NCBI GenBank assembly: GCA_958352855.1
Contig: CATWQE010000033.1
Coordinates: 1 to 28,222, forward strand
DNA length: 28,222 bases
Reading direction: 5' to 3'
Origin: an uncultured Bacillota bacterium
Lineage (GTDB): Bacteria > Bacillota > Clostridia > Lachnospirales > Lachnospiraceae
Under the pieces are notes generated by a model. That model saw nothing but the letters and a program-made list of their open reading frames with translations, was not told the origin of the DNA and made no database searches. The translations under genes were made by a program, and so were the position numbers. Shown here one piece after another: positions 1 to 8,451 of this stretch. Positions within the stretch are counted from its first letter, which is position 1. Every line of letters starts with the position of its first letter.

Positions 1-24
1 AAGGTTCCAGTTTTCTGTAGTTAT

Positions 25-54
25 ATTATAGTGTAAGGAAGATTATAGTGTCAA
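25..54 (-). promoter_or_regulatory. sigma-A-type promoter reading off the left edge
   Basis: On the minus strand a perfect TTGACA (49-54) is followed, after 18 nt, by a perfect TATAAT (25-30). A second TATAAT lies inside the spacer (42-47). Transcription would leave the window to the left, so the gene served is not visible. Positions 1-159 show no convincing coding region; short plus-strand ORFs there have no ribosome binding site. The match is by eye only. Confidence 0.5.
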
Positions 55-159
55 CGGTAATTATTTATGGCAACACTTTTCCTACTGCCATATACAGCGC
101 ATGCATCCCTTCTGGCTCAATGCAGTCGTTGGCCTTACATTTTACTTTCAATATTGGTT

Positions 160-1455
160 TTAGATACAAAATGCTGCATAAAGAGGAACTATCTTTTTGT
201 TATCCTCAAATGCAAAGTTTTTCGCAGAAAGCTTAATAGCATAGGCAGGTTTGTAGGTGTCCATATAGACCTTTAAGCTCTTAGCTCTTGTGTTATCGGC
301 GGATTTAACTTCAATCGGAATAATCTGACCGTCACGCTGAATGACAAAATCTATTTCTGCACCACGCTCAGATTCCCAATAGTAGGTTTTATAGCCGCTT
401 ATGGAAAGCTGAACATTGACATAGTTTTCAGCCATACCTCCCTTAAAGTCATTGATTTCCTCCACCATATAGAGAATATCATTGGCAGCTAAATCCTTTT
501 TGGCACAAAGCAGCCCCAAATCTGATACATAAATCTTGAACGCATCAATATCGCGATAGTTTTCCAAAGGCTTTTTGATTTGTTCCACCTTATAAATTTG
601 CGATACGATACCAGATAAACAGAGCCATTCAATGGCATTTTCAAATTCAGAAGCCCTTCCGCCTTTTTTTATCAGCTTATATTGGAAACGGGTATTTTTC
701 TTTGAAAGCTGAACCGTAATATTATCATAAGCAAGTCTGGTTTTCTTGATTTCATTCAAATTATTATATTTGCTCATATCATTGAGATAACTTGCAAGTA
801 TCGTGTCCTGCGTATGACGGATAAGGATATAATCTTTTGTATCAGCATACTGCATCACGCACTCTGGCATGCCGCCTATCACAAGATACTGACGATAGAG
901 CTGCATTGCTGCATCGTGGAGAGCAGATGGCATTGGCTTATCTGTTTCAAAGCACTTTCTAATCTGCTCCACAAGTGCATTTTCACCCATAGCAAGCATA
1001 AATTCCTCCATATCCATAGGATACAGGGTTTTCATATCTACCTTGCCAACAGGAAACGAAAATTTTGCTCTATTAACTGCCACACCAAGCAAGCTGCCTG
1101 CCACGATAATATGATAATCCGGGGCATCTTCACAAAAATATTTCAGCGAAGTCAAAGCCCTTTCACAAAGCTGTACCTCATCAAATACAACCAGCGTTTT
1201 TTCTTTTACAATAGTCTGACCTGCAATATGGGATAAAATCGGTATCAAATAATCGGGGCTGATATTTTCTTCAAAGGTTTCGTTCAACTTTGGATTGGTT
1301 TCAAAATTGAAATATGCCACATTCTCATAATGGATGCGACCAAACTCCAAAATAGAATAGGTTTTTCCCACCTGCCTTGCTCCCTGCAAAATAAGAGGTT
1401 TGCGGTGTTCGCTTTCTTTCCACGCTTCTAAGAAACCCATAATCTTTCTATACAT
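160..1455 (-). CDS. AAA+ ATPase with C-terminal DUF4143 domain
   Basis: The 431-residue protein belongs to the large family of stand-alone ATPases annotated ATP-binding protein/DUF4143. Its cellular role is not established. Walker A (GARQVGKT) is at residues 25-32. Walker B (TLVVFDE) ends at D92-E93. A sensor-like segment (HIIVAGSLLG) follows. The C-terminal part carries GAEIDFVI and then PIEVKS, which resembles the E-D-ExK core of PD-(D/E)XK nuclease folds and is typical of DUF4143 proteins. The length is normal for the family. The start is well supported: AAGGAGG at 1463-1469 lies 7 nt upstream of the ATG. The gene is monocistronic, with its own promoters in the 197-nt gap behind metG and no partner gene. 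Family assignment is firm; function is unknown. Confidence 0.9.
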   Translation of the reverse strand: MYRKIMGFLEAWKESEHRKPLILQGARQVGKTYSILEFGRIHYENVAYFNFETNPKLNETFEENISPDYLIPILSHIAGQTIVKEKTLVVFDEVQLCERALTSLKYFCEDAPDYHIIVAGSLLGVAVNRAKFSFPVGKVDMKTLYPMDMEEFMLAMGENALVEQIRKCFETDKPMPSALHDAAMQLYRQYLVIGGMPECVMQYADTKDYILIRHTQDTILASYLNDMSKYNNLNEIKKTRLAYDNITVQLSKKNTRFQYKLIKKGGRASEFENAIEWLCLSGIVSQIYKVEQIKKPLENYRDIDAFKIYVSDLGLLCAKKDLAANDILYMVEEINDFKGGMAENYVNVQLSISGYKTYYWESERGAEIDFVIQRDGQIIPIEVKSADNTRAKSLKVYMDTYKPAYAIKLSAKNFAFEDNKKIVPLYAAFCI

Positions 1456-1484
1456 AATCCGTCCTCCTTAAAGGTACTGAATAT

Positions 1485-1513
1485 AGTATAACAATTATTC
1501 GTGTAAAATTCAA
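1485..1513 (-). promoter_or_regulatory. proximal promoter of the DUF4143 ATPase gene
   Basis: TTGAAT (1508-1513), a 17-nt spacer and TATACT (1485-1490) lie on the minus strand about 30 nt upstream of the ATPase start codon. Spacing is ideal and only two -35 bases and one -10 base depart from consensus. Confidence 0.5.
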
Positions 1514-1560
1514 TGATTTTCATTTGTATTTTAACACTAATCTACGCGAATATTTTAAAC

Positions 1561-1589
1561 ATTTTACCAATTCATGACACGAATGTCAA
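1561..1589 (-). promoter_or_regulatory. distal promoter of the DUF4143 ATPase gene
   Basis: A perfect TTGACA (1584-1589), a 17-nt spacer and TAAAAT (1561-1566) lie on the minus strand about 75 bp upstream of the proximal promoter. The -35 region overlaps a short inverted repeat (TGACA/TGTCA arms, 1576-1589). No intrinsic terminator is evident between metG and this promoter. Confidence 0.5.
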
Positions 1590-1652
1590 AATTTCTACAC
1601 CTTAGACCTATCCAAACTTCATCGTCATTAACCTGTAAAGCCCGGTGTTTCT

Positions 1653-3620
1653 CTAGCAGATTTCCGCCCCTGCCGGCATATCTTTATCGGGTGTCATAAG
1701 TGCCAGTTCTCCGTCCAGCCCTTCTGCGCAGAGAATCATTCCTTCAGACATTACCCCTGCCAGTTTCGCAGGTTTCAGATTCACCAGAACCATTACTTTC
1801 TTGCCCACCATGTCCTCCGGCGCGTAGCTGGACTTAATGCCTGATACAATCTGTTTTACCTGGCTTCCGATTTTTACCTGGGAACAAAGAAGTTTTTTAG
1901 ATTTCTTCACTGCTTCACAGGCAATGATTTCTCCTACCTGGAACTGCATTTTCATGAAATCATCAAAGGTCACCTCTGGTTTTGCCTCAATATCCACTAC
2001 AGGAGCTTCTTCCTTTTCTTCCTCTGGCTGATTTTCGGCTGCTTCTTTGGCTCTCATTTCTTCTACTTTTTCCATAACTTCTTTTACATCCAGACGTGCA
2101 AAGAGAATTTCCGGTTTTTCAGTCACCTTATTTCCTGACGGATACAGTCCAAAGGTATCCAGTTCTTCATAGGTTCTCTTATTTGCATTTAACTGTGCCA
2201 GAATCTTTTCTGTTGTTTCCGGCATAAAGGATTCCAGAAGAGATGCGCCAATGCAGATGCCTTCTACCAGATTGTACAGGACTTCTGCAAGACGGTCTTT
2301 TTTCTCTTCATCCTTGGCCAGTGCCCATGGCATGGTTTCATCAATATACTTGTTGCAGCGTTTAAACAGAGTAAAGATTTCTGTAATTGCGTCTGCCACA
2401 CGAAGTTCTTCCATCTTATCCGCTACTTTTGCCTTAGTTCCCAGAACCACTGCTTTTAGCTCTTCGTCTACAGGTTCACAGACTCCTGTGCTCTTCACTT
2501 CACCGCCAAAATATTTATTGGACATGGAAATAGTTCTGTTTACCAGGTTTCCAAGAGTATTTGCCAGTTCAGAGTTCAGGCGCTCTACCATTAATTCCCA
2601 TGTGATAACACCATCATTTTCAAAAGGCATTTCATGAAGAACAAAGTAGCGCACTGCATCTACTCCAAAGAAATCTACCAACTGGTCTGCGTAAATAACA
2701 TTTCCTTTGGATTTACTCATTTTTCCATCCCCTTGTAACAGCCATGGATGTCCAAATACCTGTTTTGGCAGCGGCAAATCTAATGCCATGAGGAAAATGG
2801 GCCAGTAAATGGTATGGAAGCGGATAATATCCTTTCCGATTAAGTGCAGGTCAGCAGGCCAGTCTTTCTTAAACTGCTCTGTACTTTCTCCATCACAGTC
2901 ATAGCCAATTCCTGTAATATAGTTGGTAAGGGCATCCAGCCATACATAAACCACATGTTTCGGGTCAAAGTCTACCGGAATTCCCCATTTAAAGGAAGTT
3001 CTGGACACACACAGATCCTGCAGCCCCGGAAGCAGGAAGTTGTTCATCATTTCATTCTTTCTGGAAACCGGCTGGATAAACTCAGGATGTTCATTAATAT
3101 GGTCAATAAGTCTCTGCGCATATTTGCTCATTCTGAAGAAATATGCTTCTTCCTTAGCCGGTGTTACCGGGCGTCCGCAGTCAGGACATTTTCCGTCTAC
3201 CAACTGGGATTCTGTGAAAAAGGATTCGCAAGGAGTACAGTACATTCCTTCGTAATAGCCTTTGTAAATATCCCCCTGGTCATAGAGTTTTTTGAAAATT
3301 TTCTGAACCTGCTTTTCATGGTCTGCATCGGTAGTACGGATAAATTTGTCATAGGAAGTATTCATTAAATCCCAGATGCTCTTAATCTCTCCTGCAACAT
3401 TGTCTACAAATTCCTTGCAGGTAACACCAGCCTCTGCTGCCTTTAACTCGATTTTCTGTCCATGTTCATCTGTTCCTGTCTGGAAAAAGACATCATATCC
3501 CTGCTGTCTTTTGAATCTTGCAATACTGTCTGCTAAAACAGCCTCATAGGTATTTCCAATATGGGGCTTGCCTGATGTATAAGCAATGGCTGTAGTAATA
3601 TAATATTTTTTCTTATCCAA
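1653..3620 (-). CDS. metG: methionyl-tRNA synthetase
   Basis: The enzyme charges tRNA-Met with methionine in the cytoplasm. It is a class I synthetase of 655 residues, the long bacterial form with a fused C-terminal tRNA-binding (EMAP/Trbp111-like) domain at about residues 545-655. The HIGH-type motif is HIGN at 20-23 and KMSKS is at 300-304. A zinc knuckle uses C128, C131, C145 and C148. The start is a TTG at 3620: AGGAGG (3629-3634) lies 8 nt upstream, and the protein then begins DKKKYYITTAIAYTSGKPH, as family members do. An ATG 19 codons further upstream is in frame, but it lies above this Shine-Dalgarno site and adds residues unlike the family, so I reject it. Expression is controlled by the T-box leader upstream. 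Confidence 0.97.
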   Translation of the reverse strand: MDKKKYYITTAIAYTSGKPHIGNTYEAVLADSIARFKRQQGYDVFFQTGTDEHGQKIELKAAEAGVTCKEFVDNVAGEIKSIWDLMNTSYDKFIRTTDADHEKQVQKIFKKLYDQGDIYKGYYEGMYCTPCESFFTESQLVDGKCPDCGRPVTPAKEEAYFFRMSKYAQRLIDHINEHPEFIQPVSRKNEMMNNFLLPGLQDLCVSRTSFKWGIPVDFDPKHVVYVWLDALTNYITGIGYDCDGESTEQFKKDWPADLHLIGKDIIRFHTIYWPIFLMALDLPLPKQVFGHPWLLQGDGKMSKSKGNVIYADQLVDFFGVDAVRYFVLHEMPFENDGVITWELMVERLNSELANTLGNLVNRTISMSNKYFGGEVKSTGVCEPVDEELKAVVLGTKAKVADKMEELRVADAITEIFTLFKRCNKYIDETMPWALAKDEEKKDRLAEVLYNLVEGICIGASLLESFMPETTEKILAQLNANKRTYEELDTFGLYPSGNKVTEKPEILFARLDVKEVMEKVEEMRAKEAAENQPEEEKEEAPVVDIEAKPEVTFDDFMKMQFQVGEIIACEAVKKSKKLLCSQVKIGSQVKQIVSGIKSSYAPEDMVGKKVMVLVNLKPAKLAGVMSEGMILCAEGLDGELALMTPDKDMPAGAEIC

Positions 3621-3678
3621 TTTTCTTTCCTCCTGTTCTAAGAGAGTATGGCTCACTGCAATGTAGTTATTCAGCAAA

Positions 3679-3714
3679 ACAAAAAACCCGCCTTCTCTGT
3701 TTCCAAAGAAGACG
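3679..3714 (-). terminator. T-box intrinsic terminator before metG
   Basis: The arms CGTCTTCT (3707-3714) and AGAAGGCG (3689-3696) form an 8-bp stem on the minus strand with a loop of 10 nt, followed by a T-run (3681-3686). The stem is mutually exclusive with pairing of the T-box bulge region, as expected for a transcription-attenuating T-box. Confidence 0.85.
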
Positions 3715-3945
3715 AGCTGTATTCACCCGCGTTACCACTTCTGTTCATCTGTGCCTTGCGACCCAGACCTCAACAGGTACTTTCATACCTTACCGCTATA
3801 ACAGGCGGAACCTGTCGCAGCCTTGGTATGATATCATACTTCGGTGCGCCTCTCAAAAGCCATTTTCCACATATTCTCATCCGCTTTCTCTCAGCATATA
3901 AAAGCTTCTCTGTAAAATAAGATATACATGTACTCTCTTTGTCAC
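3681..3945 (-). promoter_or_regulatory. T-box leader of metG
   Basis: The minus strand upstream of metG carries a T-box riboswitch, which senses uncharged tRNA and allows read-through of a terminator. The diagnostic T-box sequence AGTGGTAACGCGGGTG (3724-3739) is a variant of the usual GGTGGTACCGCG. It is followed by a terminator hairpin. Stem I appears to run from about 3930 to 3800. A plausible specifier is AUG at 3835-3837 within GAAGTATGA, followed by the usual purine, which fits methionine. It overlaps a 14-nt palindrome (GTATGATATCATAC). A weak promoter, TTTACA (3989-3994), 17 nt, TAGCAT (3966-3971), lies just upstream. Leader identity is firm; the specifier and stem limits are inference. 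Confidence 0.88.
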
Positions 3946-4005
3946 TGTGTTTACATATATTTATCATGCTAACATATTCAGAAATATTTGTAAACACTAT
4001 TATTT

Positions 4006-5379
4006 TTATTTCTTCAAAAGATTCTCATGCTCCCGACTCAGCTTCCTCACAATAGGAATCGAAGCCAGAATGGCAATCAGGTTTGGAATCACCATAAGTC
4101 CATTAAACATATCCGACATGTTCCAGACCAAATCTACTTTCAGTGTGGAGCCAACCAGCACGAATACCACAACCAGCGCCGCATAAATCTTAACCGCCTT
4201 TTTTCCAAAAAGGCTGCGTACATTGACTTCTCCAAAATAGTACCATCCTATAATAGTAGTAAAGGCAAAAAACAGCATGCAAATAGCAATGAAAACCTTA
4301 CCAAAAGAGCCGAATGCCGAATCAAAAGCCACCTGCGCCAGAGCTGAGGCTGTCTCTCCGCTTGACAAGGCCCCGGTAGATAGAATCACAAGGGCTGTCA
4401 ATGTAAGAATCACAAAAGTATCAATAAACACGCCCATCATAGCAATAATTCCCTGGTCTCCAGGATGCCTGACGTCTGCAGTCGCATGGGCATGAGGTGT
4501 AGAACCCATACCTGCTTCGTTGGAAAATAACCCTCTTGCCACACCAAACCGCATAGCCTTCTGCACTGTTACACCAAGAGCACCGCCAAGAACTGCATCC
4601 GGGTTAAATGCTGCCACAAAAATATCATGAAAGGCTTTCCCAACACCAGCTCCATTCATAAACAGAATTACAAGACATCCCACAATATAAATCAGCGCCA
4701 TAATAGGTACAATCTTCTCTGTAACTCTTGCAATGCGGTTAATACCTCCCAAAAAAATAAACGCTGCGATAACTGCTATTACAACACCTACGAAAATAGG
4801 TTTCACACCAAAAGCATTTTCAAAGGAGCTTCCAATAGAATTAGACTGCACCATGTTTCCCATAAAGCCCAAAGCCAGAATAATGGCAACAGAGAAAAAT
4901 CCAGCCAGGAATTTTCCAAATTTCCCTTTGAAAATATACTTGATATAATACACCGGACCGCCTACCACAACACCATTTTCCTTTACTCTGGTGTGCTGCG
5001 CCATCACTGCCTCCGCATAAATAGTCGCCATGCCGAAAAACGCGCTGACCCACATCCAGAAAATAGCTCCTGGACCACCGGAAGCAATGGCTGTGGCCGC
5101 ACCTGCAATATTACCGGTTCCCACCTGCGCTGCAATAGCTGTAGCCAAAGCCTGGAAGGAACTCAGTCCATTTTCCGTACTCTTTCCATGCAGGGAAAAG
5201 TTTCCAAACATTTTCTTCATACCTGCGCCAAATTTCCGCACCTGAATAAACTTCAGACTCAAGGAATAAATAATTCCCGTTCCAAGCAATAGCACAAGCA
5301 GTGCATAATCCCACAAAAACGTGTTCACAACGTCCACAAATGATGCGACATTTTCCATAATTGATGTCATGATATCCAT
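4006..5379 (-). CDS. sodium:alanine/glycine symporter, AGCS family
   Basis: This is a polytopic inner-membrane symporter importing alanine or glycine with sodium. The 457-residue length and many hydrophobic segments fit the AGCS (alanine or glycine:cation symporter) family. The family signature is visible at about residues 86-125 (VGTGNIAGAATAIASGGPGA, then FFGMATIYAEAVMAQ). The start is the ATG at 5379, preceded by AAGGAG (5389-5394) at 9 nt; a longer ORF beginning at 5415 would run through the riboswitch terminator and is rejected. The gene stands alone under a tandem glycine riboswitch, so glycine is a probable substrate and signal. Family is firm; choice of glycine over alanine is inferred from the riboswitch. 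Confidence 0.93.
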   Translation of the reverse strand: MDIMTSIMENVASFVDVVNTFLWDYALLVLLLGTGIIYSLSLKFIQVRKFGAGMKKMFGNFSLHGKSTENGLSSFQALATAIAAQVGTGNIAGAATAIASGGPGAIFWMWVSAFFGMATIYAEAVMAQHTRVKENGVVVGGPVYYIKYIFKGKFGKFLAGFFSVAIILALGFMGNMVQSNSIGSSFENAFGVKPIFVGVVIAVIAAFIFLGGINRIARVTEKIVPIMALIYIVGCLVILFMNGAGVGKAFHDIFVAAFNPDAVLGGALGVTVQKAMRFGVARGLFSNEAGMGSTPHAHATADVRHPGDQGIIAMMGVFIDTFVILTLTALVILSTGALSSGETASALAQVAFDSAFGSFGKVFIAICMLFFAFTTIIGWYYFGEVNVRSLFGKKAVKIYAALVVVFVLVGSTLKVDLVWNMSDMFNGLMVIPNLIAILASIPIVRKLSREHENLLKK

Positions 5380-5413
5380 TTCTCTTCTCTCCTTTTTTCT
5401 GCTCCATTGCACC

Positions 5414-5454
5414 AAAAAAGTCCATGAGATTTTGTGTTAAAAAATCCCATGGAC
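5414..5454 (-). terminator. glycine-riboswitch expression-platform terminator
   Basis: The arms GTCCATGGGATTTT (5441-5454) and AAAATCTCATGGAC (5420-5433) pair over 14 bp with one G-T pair and a 7-nt loop, and are followed by six T on the minus strand. The hairpin lies between the second glycine aptamer and the symporter start codon, so it is probably the switchable element of the riboswitch. Confidence 0.85.
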
Positions 5455-5520
5455 TTCCATATGTTCAGATTTCCGCTCCTTTTGCACGTTTCAAAATGCA
5501 GAAATTCCGCATTTTTCTAA

Positions 5521-5690
5521 ACCTCACTGTCCTTTTGCCTGAGAGATTCACAGATGTTCTTCCATCTGCTTACACCTTCGGCACCCTTTTCGGGATTCTC
5601 CAGAGAGCCATCCAGATACAGTCTTGTTCCCTTTGGGAACCCCTGAGAGTATTACTCCTTCGGTGGGCGAATTGCCGCTTTCCTGCACCC
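5521..5690 (-). promoter_or_regulatory. tandem glycine riboswitch
   Basis: Two glycine aptamers lie in series on the minus strand. The first (about 5600-5690) contains CACCGAAGGAGTAATACTCT and CTCAGG. The second (about 5521-5599) contains GTGCCGAAGGTGTAAG and then AATCTCTCAGGCAAAAGGAC, which is the classic conserved 3' core of glycine riboswitches. An intrinsic terminator follows before the AGCS symporter. Ligand class is clear from conserved cores. For an uptake gene the expected logic is shut-off by glycine, but the direction of switching is not readable from sequence alone. Confidence 0.92.
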
Positions 5691-5723
5691 TTCTTTTGGC
5701 ACAATATGCAATTAACGAATTTC

Positions 5724-5751
5724 ATTATAGCACTGTTTTTTCTTTTGTCAA
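5724..5751 (-). promoter_or_regulatory. promoter of the glycine riboswitch/symporter transcript
   Basis: A perfect TTGACA (5746-5751), a 16-nt spacer and a perfect TATAAT (5724-5729) lie on the minus strand immediately upstream of the first glycine aptamer. The stretch from here to the stop codon of the next gene (5752-5790) holds nothing else that I can recognise and no clear terminator. Confidence 0.75.
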
Positions 5752-5790
5752 TCCTTTTGTAGCGGACATTTGTGTTTTTTATAAGTACAT

Positions 5791-8439
5791 TTATTCAATT
5801 CCAGCAGTTTCAATAATAAATTTCACCTTACTGTTCTCATTTCCATTCTGTCCGTCAAAGGCTTTGTAAGCGCTGTCTGCGTCTGCCACTGCATTTAGAC
5901 GGTCTAAGAGACTCTGCACCTCATCTCCAAAAAGCTCCGTAATTTTCTGAACACCTTCTTCATCGAATTTTTCCATGCCCTCAGCCAGCTCTGTAGAACC
6001 ATCTTTTAACTTAACAGTTCCTTCCTTTAACTGCTTTCCACCTGACACAAGCGCCGCGGTTCCATCTTTTAAGGATACTGCGCCATTTGCCAGTTGGGTA
6101 ATACCGCCGCCTAAAGCCTGGGCTCCTGAGGACAATGCAGTACCGCCCTGTAAAAGCTGTTCTGTACCGGAAGATAGCTGGGAAGCTCCCTGATTCAAAG
6201 CTCCATTATTGGCATTTAGAGCTTCAGAACCTGTTTTTAACTGTGCAGTTCCCACTGCAAGCTGACTGGAACCTTCTGCCAGTTTGCTGATTCCTGCGCT
6301 TACCTGTTGGGTTCCACCTGACAGCGAAGCCATACCTTCTGTCAATGAGCTGGTTCCTGCTGCCAGACTTGCAGCTCCCTGATTCAGCTCTTCATTTTTT
6401 GCACACAAGGCGCTGCTTCCCTGTTTTAACTGTCCTGTTGCCTTTGTCAGCTCCTCTACCATGCCGGACAGGTCTTTCATAGATTCTGCCGCCTTTTTAA
6501 ATTCCTGTACGCCTGCGCTTAAACTGTCGGCTCCCTGTACAGCCGCATCACACTGACTGTTCATGGTTCCAAACTGTCCCTGGAGCGCCTGGAGTGTGGA
6601 GGTGTCAAACTTTGCCTTCTCTGCTTCCATGTTTGCCTTGATTCCATTTAATTCACCTAAAACACTGGTATCAGGCTGTGTTTGTGGTACAGAAAGAGAT
6701 GCCGAAGTCTGTACCCCTACAGAAATTCCTCCCAGAGCGCTCATAACCTTTGCCTGGTCTTCTGCTGAAATTCCTGCTGCATTTAAAGCGGCGGCTACAT
6801 TGCTCTGCTGCTGGGCGTTTGCCTGGGTATTCACTGCAGCATTTTCACTGGCGATTGCAGCATTTGCCTGGTTATTCAAATCCTCCACTGATACCTGTGG
6901 CTGCCCCTGGCTGTTTAAGAAGTTTTGAATCACTGCAACAGCCTGATCTGTATAGGAAGCCTCTGCCGCTGCGGCAGCTCCATAAGAACCTACCTGGGCA
7001 GCTATAGCCTGTGCAGAGCCCTGAGCCCCGGACACTCCGGCTTTTAAAGCGGCTGCGCCCTGAATCAGTTCCTTAGAGCCGGCTGTAATAGAAGCCATAG
7101 CATCTTTTACCGCTCCAAGCTGTCCTGCGCCCTCAGATACTTTTTCATTTAACTGGCCAAGCCCTGTATCTAACTGTTGAACTCCGGCTGTATAGGCGCT
7201 GATTCCATCCTGCAAGCCTTTGGCGCCCTCCTGCAGTTTGCCTGCGCCCTGTTCCAGTTCTCCTGCGCCTTCTGTTAAAGCATCTTTTTTACTGTTTAAT
7301 TCCTGTATTCCTTCATTTAATGCAGAAACGCCCTCTGCTGTCTGTGCAATTCCCTCATGTAACTGAGCAGCCCCATCCGTATAAGAAGAAACTCCATTTT
7401 GAAGGCTCACAGAACCTGACTGCAAGGCCTTCATGCCTTCTGTCAGTTGTGACACACCACCTAAAAGCTCTCCCTTCTTGCTGTTCATGGTATCAATGCC
7501 ATCTTTTAGGGCTTTTGTTCCATTATCCACCTGCTCCAGACCACTGACAAAGGTATCTGCCGAACTGTCCATGGTTTCAATGCCATCACTGAGCGCCTGG
7601 CTTCCCTCCACCAAGGCCCTGGATGAATCTGTCAGCGTCTCCATCTTTTCCTTTAAATCCTCTGCACTGCCAACATCTGCCAAATCCAAATCTTCCAGAA
7701 TTCCTGTAGTAGCTACTGTGGCAGTCATAGCCAGCGAAAAGTCTTTCACATCTGCAGTAAGCTCTGCATAATCCGGAATCTCAATGTCCTTCAATTCCTC
7801 CACTTCCTGTAAATGTAAACTGTCCGCCAACCCAGGAAATCCCAGACCAACTGCAATCTCATTATTTCCATCTGAAACAATCTGTCCGTTGGTAATTTCC
7901 ACATTGGTAAAGGTATCTGTTGGAAGAATCATGGCAGTCATCATCATAAAAGGCGTACACACCTCTTCCTGTTTTCCCTGAACCTCCACAGTCTCTTTTG
8001 TTTTATTTTCATAATCAATTCTAATCTTCAGTTTTCCGCTTTTTCCCGCCAAATCTTCAGGAGTCATTTCTTTTCCATCCAGATAATAGGTCAGCTTCAC
8101 AGAAACCGGAAGCTCCTCCTTTGATTTTCCCTGATAATAAATGTCCTCACCACCGGCATTCCACACAAGAGTTCCATCACTCTTCTGCTGAAAGGTTTCA
8201 TCTCCCTTTACATTAGTAATCTCAGACAGATTGCTCTTATCGGTTATCTCCTGCTCATTCCCCTGATTTTTCAGCCAGTTGCTTACAATCACATCCTGGG
8301 AATTTCCATTTTCATCTGCATTTACATAAACAGTCTGTTCCTTTGCCCCAGCTTCCGCCCAAACAGAAGATGCCGGCAAAATCACTGCCATCATAGCTGC
8401 CATTCCTGCAAAAAGTGCCTGAACCTGTTTTTTCTTCAT
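5791..8439 (-). CDS. secreted xxxLxxG heptad-repeat protein (YhgE/Pip-repeat-like)
   Basis: The 882-residue protein starts with a signal peptide (KKK, hydrophobic core, VWA before E29). A beta-rich region spans about residues 31-250. Two long blocks of x-x-x-Leu-x-x-Gly heptads follow, at about 275-470 and 668-825, of the type found in YhgE/Pip and related wall-spanning proteins. An Ala/Gln/Asn-rich, repeat-free insert of about 190 residues separates them. The end is a short acidic and hydrophobic tail. No C-terminal membrane segment or sorting signal is visible, so it is probably secreted or held by partners. AGGAGGT overlaps the stop of the upstream MMPL gene, 12 nt away, so the two are co-translated. 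The biochemical role is unknown; a periplasm- or wall-spanning adaptor for the transporter is inference. Confidence 0.85.
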   Translation of the reverse strand: MKKKQVQALFAGMAAMMAVILPASSVWAEAGAKEQTVYVNADENGNSQDVIVSNWLKNQGNEQEITDKSNLSEITNVKGDETFQQKSDGTLVWNAGGEDIYYQGKSKEELPVSVKLTYYLDGKEMTPEDLAGKSGKLKIRIDYENKTKETVEVQGKQEEVCTPFMMMTAMILPTDTFTNVEITNGQIVSDGNNEIAVGLGFPGLADSLHLQEVEELKDIEIPDYAELTADVKDFSLAMTATVATTGILEDLDLADVGSAEDLKEKMETLTDSSRALVEGSQALSDGIETMDSSADTFVSGLEQVDNGTKALKDGIDTMNSKKGELLGGVSQLTEGMKALQSGSVSLQNGVSSYTDGAAQLHEGIAQTAEGVSALNEGIQELNSKKDALTEGAGELEQGAGKLQEGAKGLQDGISAYTAGVQQLDTGLGQLNEKVSEGAGQLGAVKDAMASITAGSKELIQGAAALKAGVSGAQGSAQAIAAQVGSYGAAAAAEASYTDQAVAVIQNFLNSQGQPQVSVEDLNNQANAAIASENAAVNTQANAQQQSNVAAALNAAGISAEDQAKVMSALGGISVGVQTSASLSVPQTQPDTSVLGELNGIKANMEAEKAKFDTSTLQALQGQFGTMNSQCDAAVQGADSLSAGVQEFKKAAESMKDLSGMVEELTKATGQLKQGSSALCAKNEELNQGAASLAAGTSSLTEGMASLSGGTQQVSAGISKLAEGSSQLAVGTAQLKTGSEALNANNGALNQGASQLSSGTEQLLQGGTALSSGAQALGGGITQLANGAVSLKDGTAALVSGGKQLKEGTVKLKDGSTELAEGMEKFDEEGVQKITELFGDEVQSLLDRLNAVADADSAYKAFDGQNGNENSKVKFIIETAGIE

Positions 8440-8451
8440 CTAAAAGACCTC

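Noticed and set aside
48..276. Two overlapping short plus-strand ORFs at the left edge
   Set aside because: They overlap the end of the ATPase gene and a minus-strand promoter, and have no Shine-Dalgarno site.
3648..3997. Two ORFs across the metG leader
   Set aside because: Both run through the T-box elements, which account for the sequence. Neither resembles a protein family.
4627..5292. Plus-strand ORF of 221 codons
   Set aside because: It lies wholly antisense to the AGCS symporter, with a low-complexity Asn/His/Ser composition typical of a shadow frame.
5791..8439. Repetitive region suspected of being DNA-level tandem repeats or a CRISPR-like array
   Set aside because: The periodicity is a protein heptad (LxxG) with variable codons. 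There are no identical direct repeats with unique spacers.
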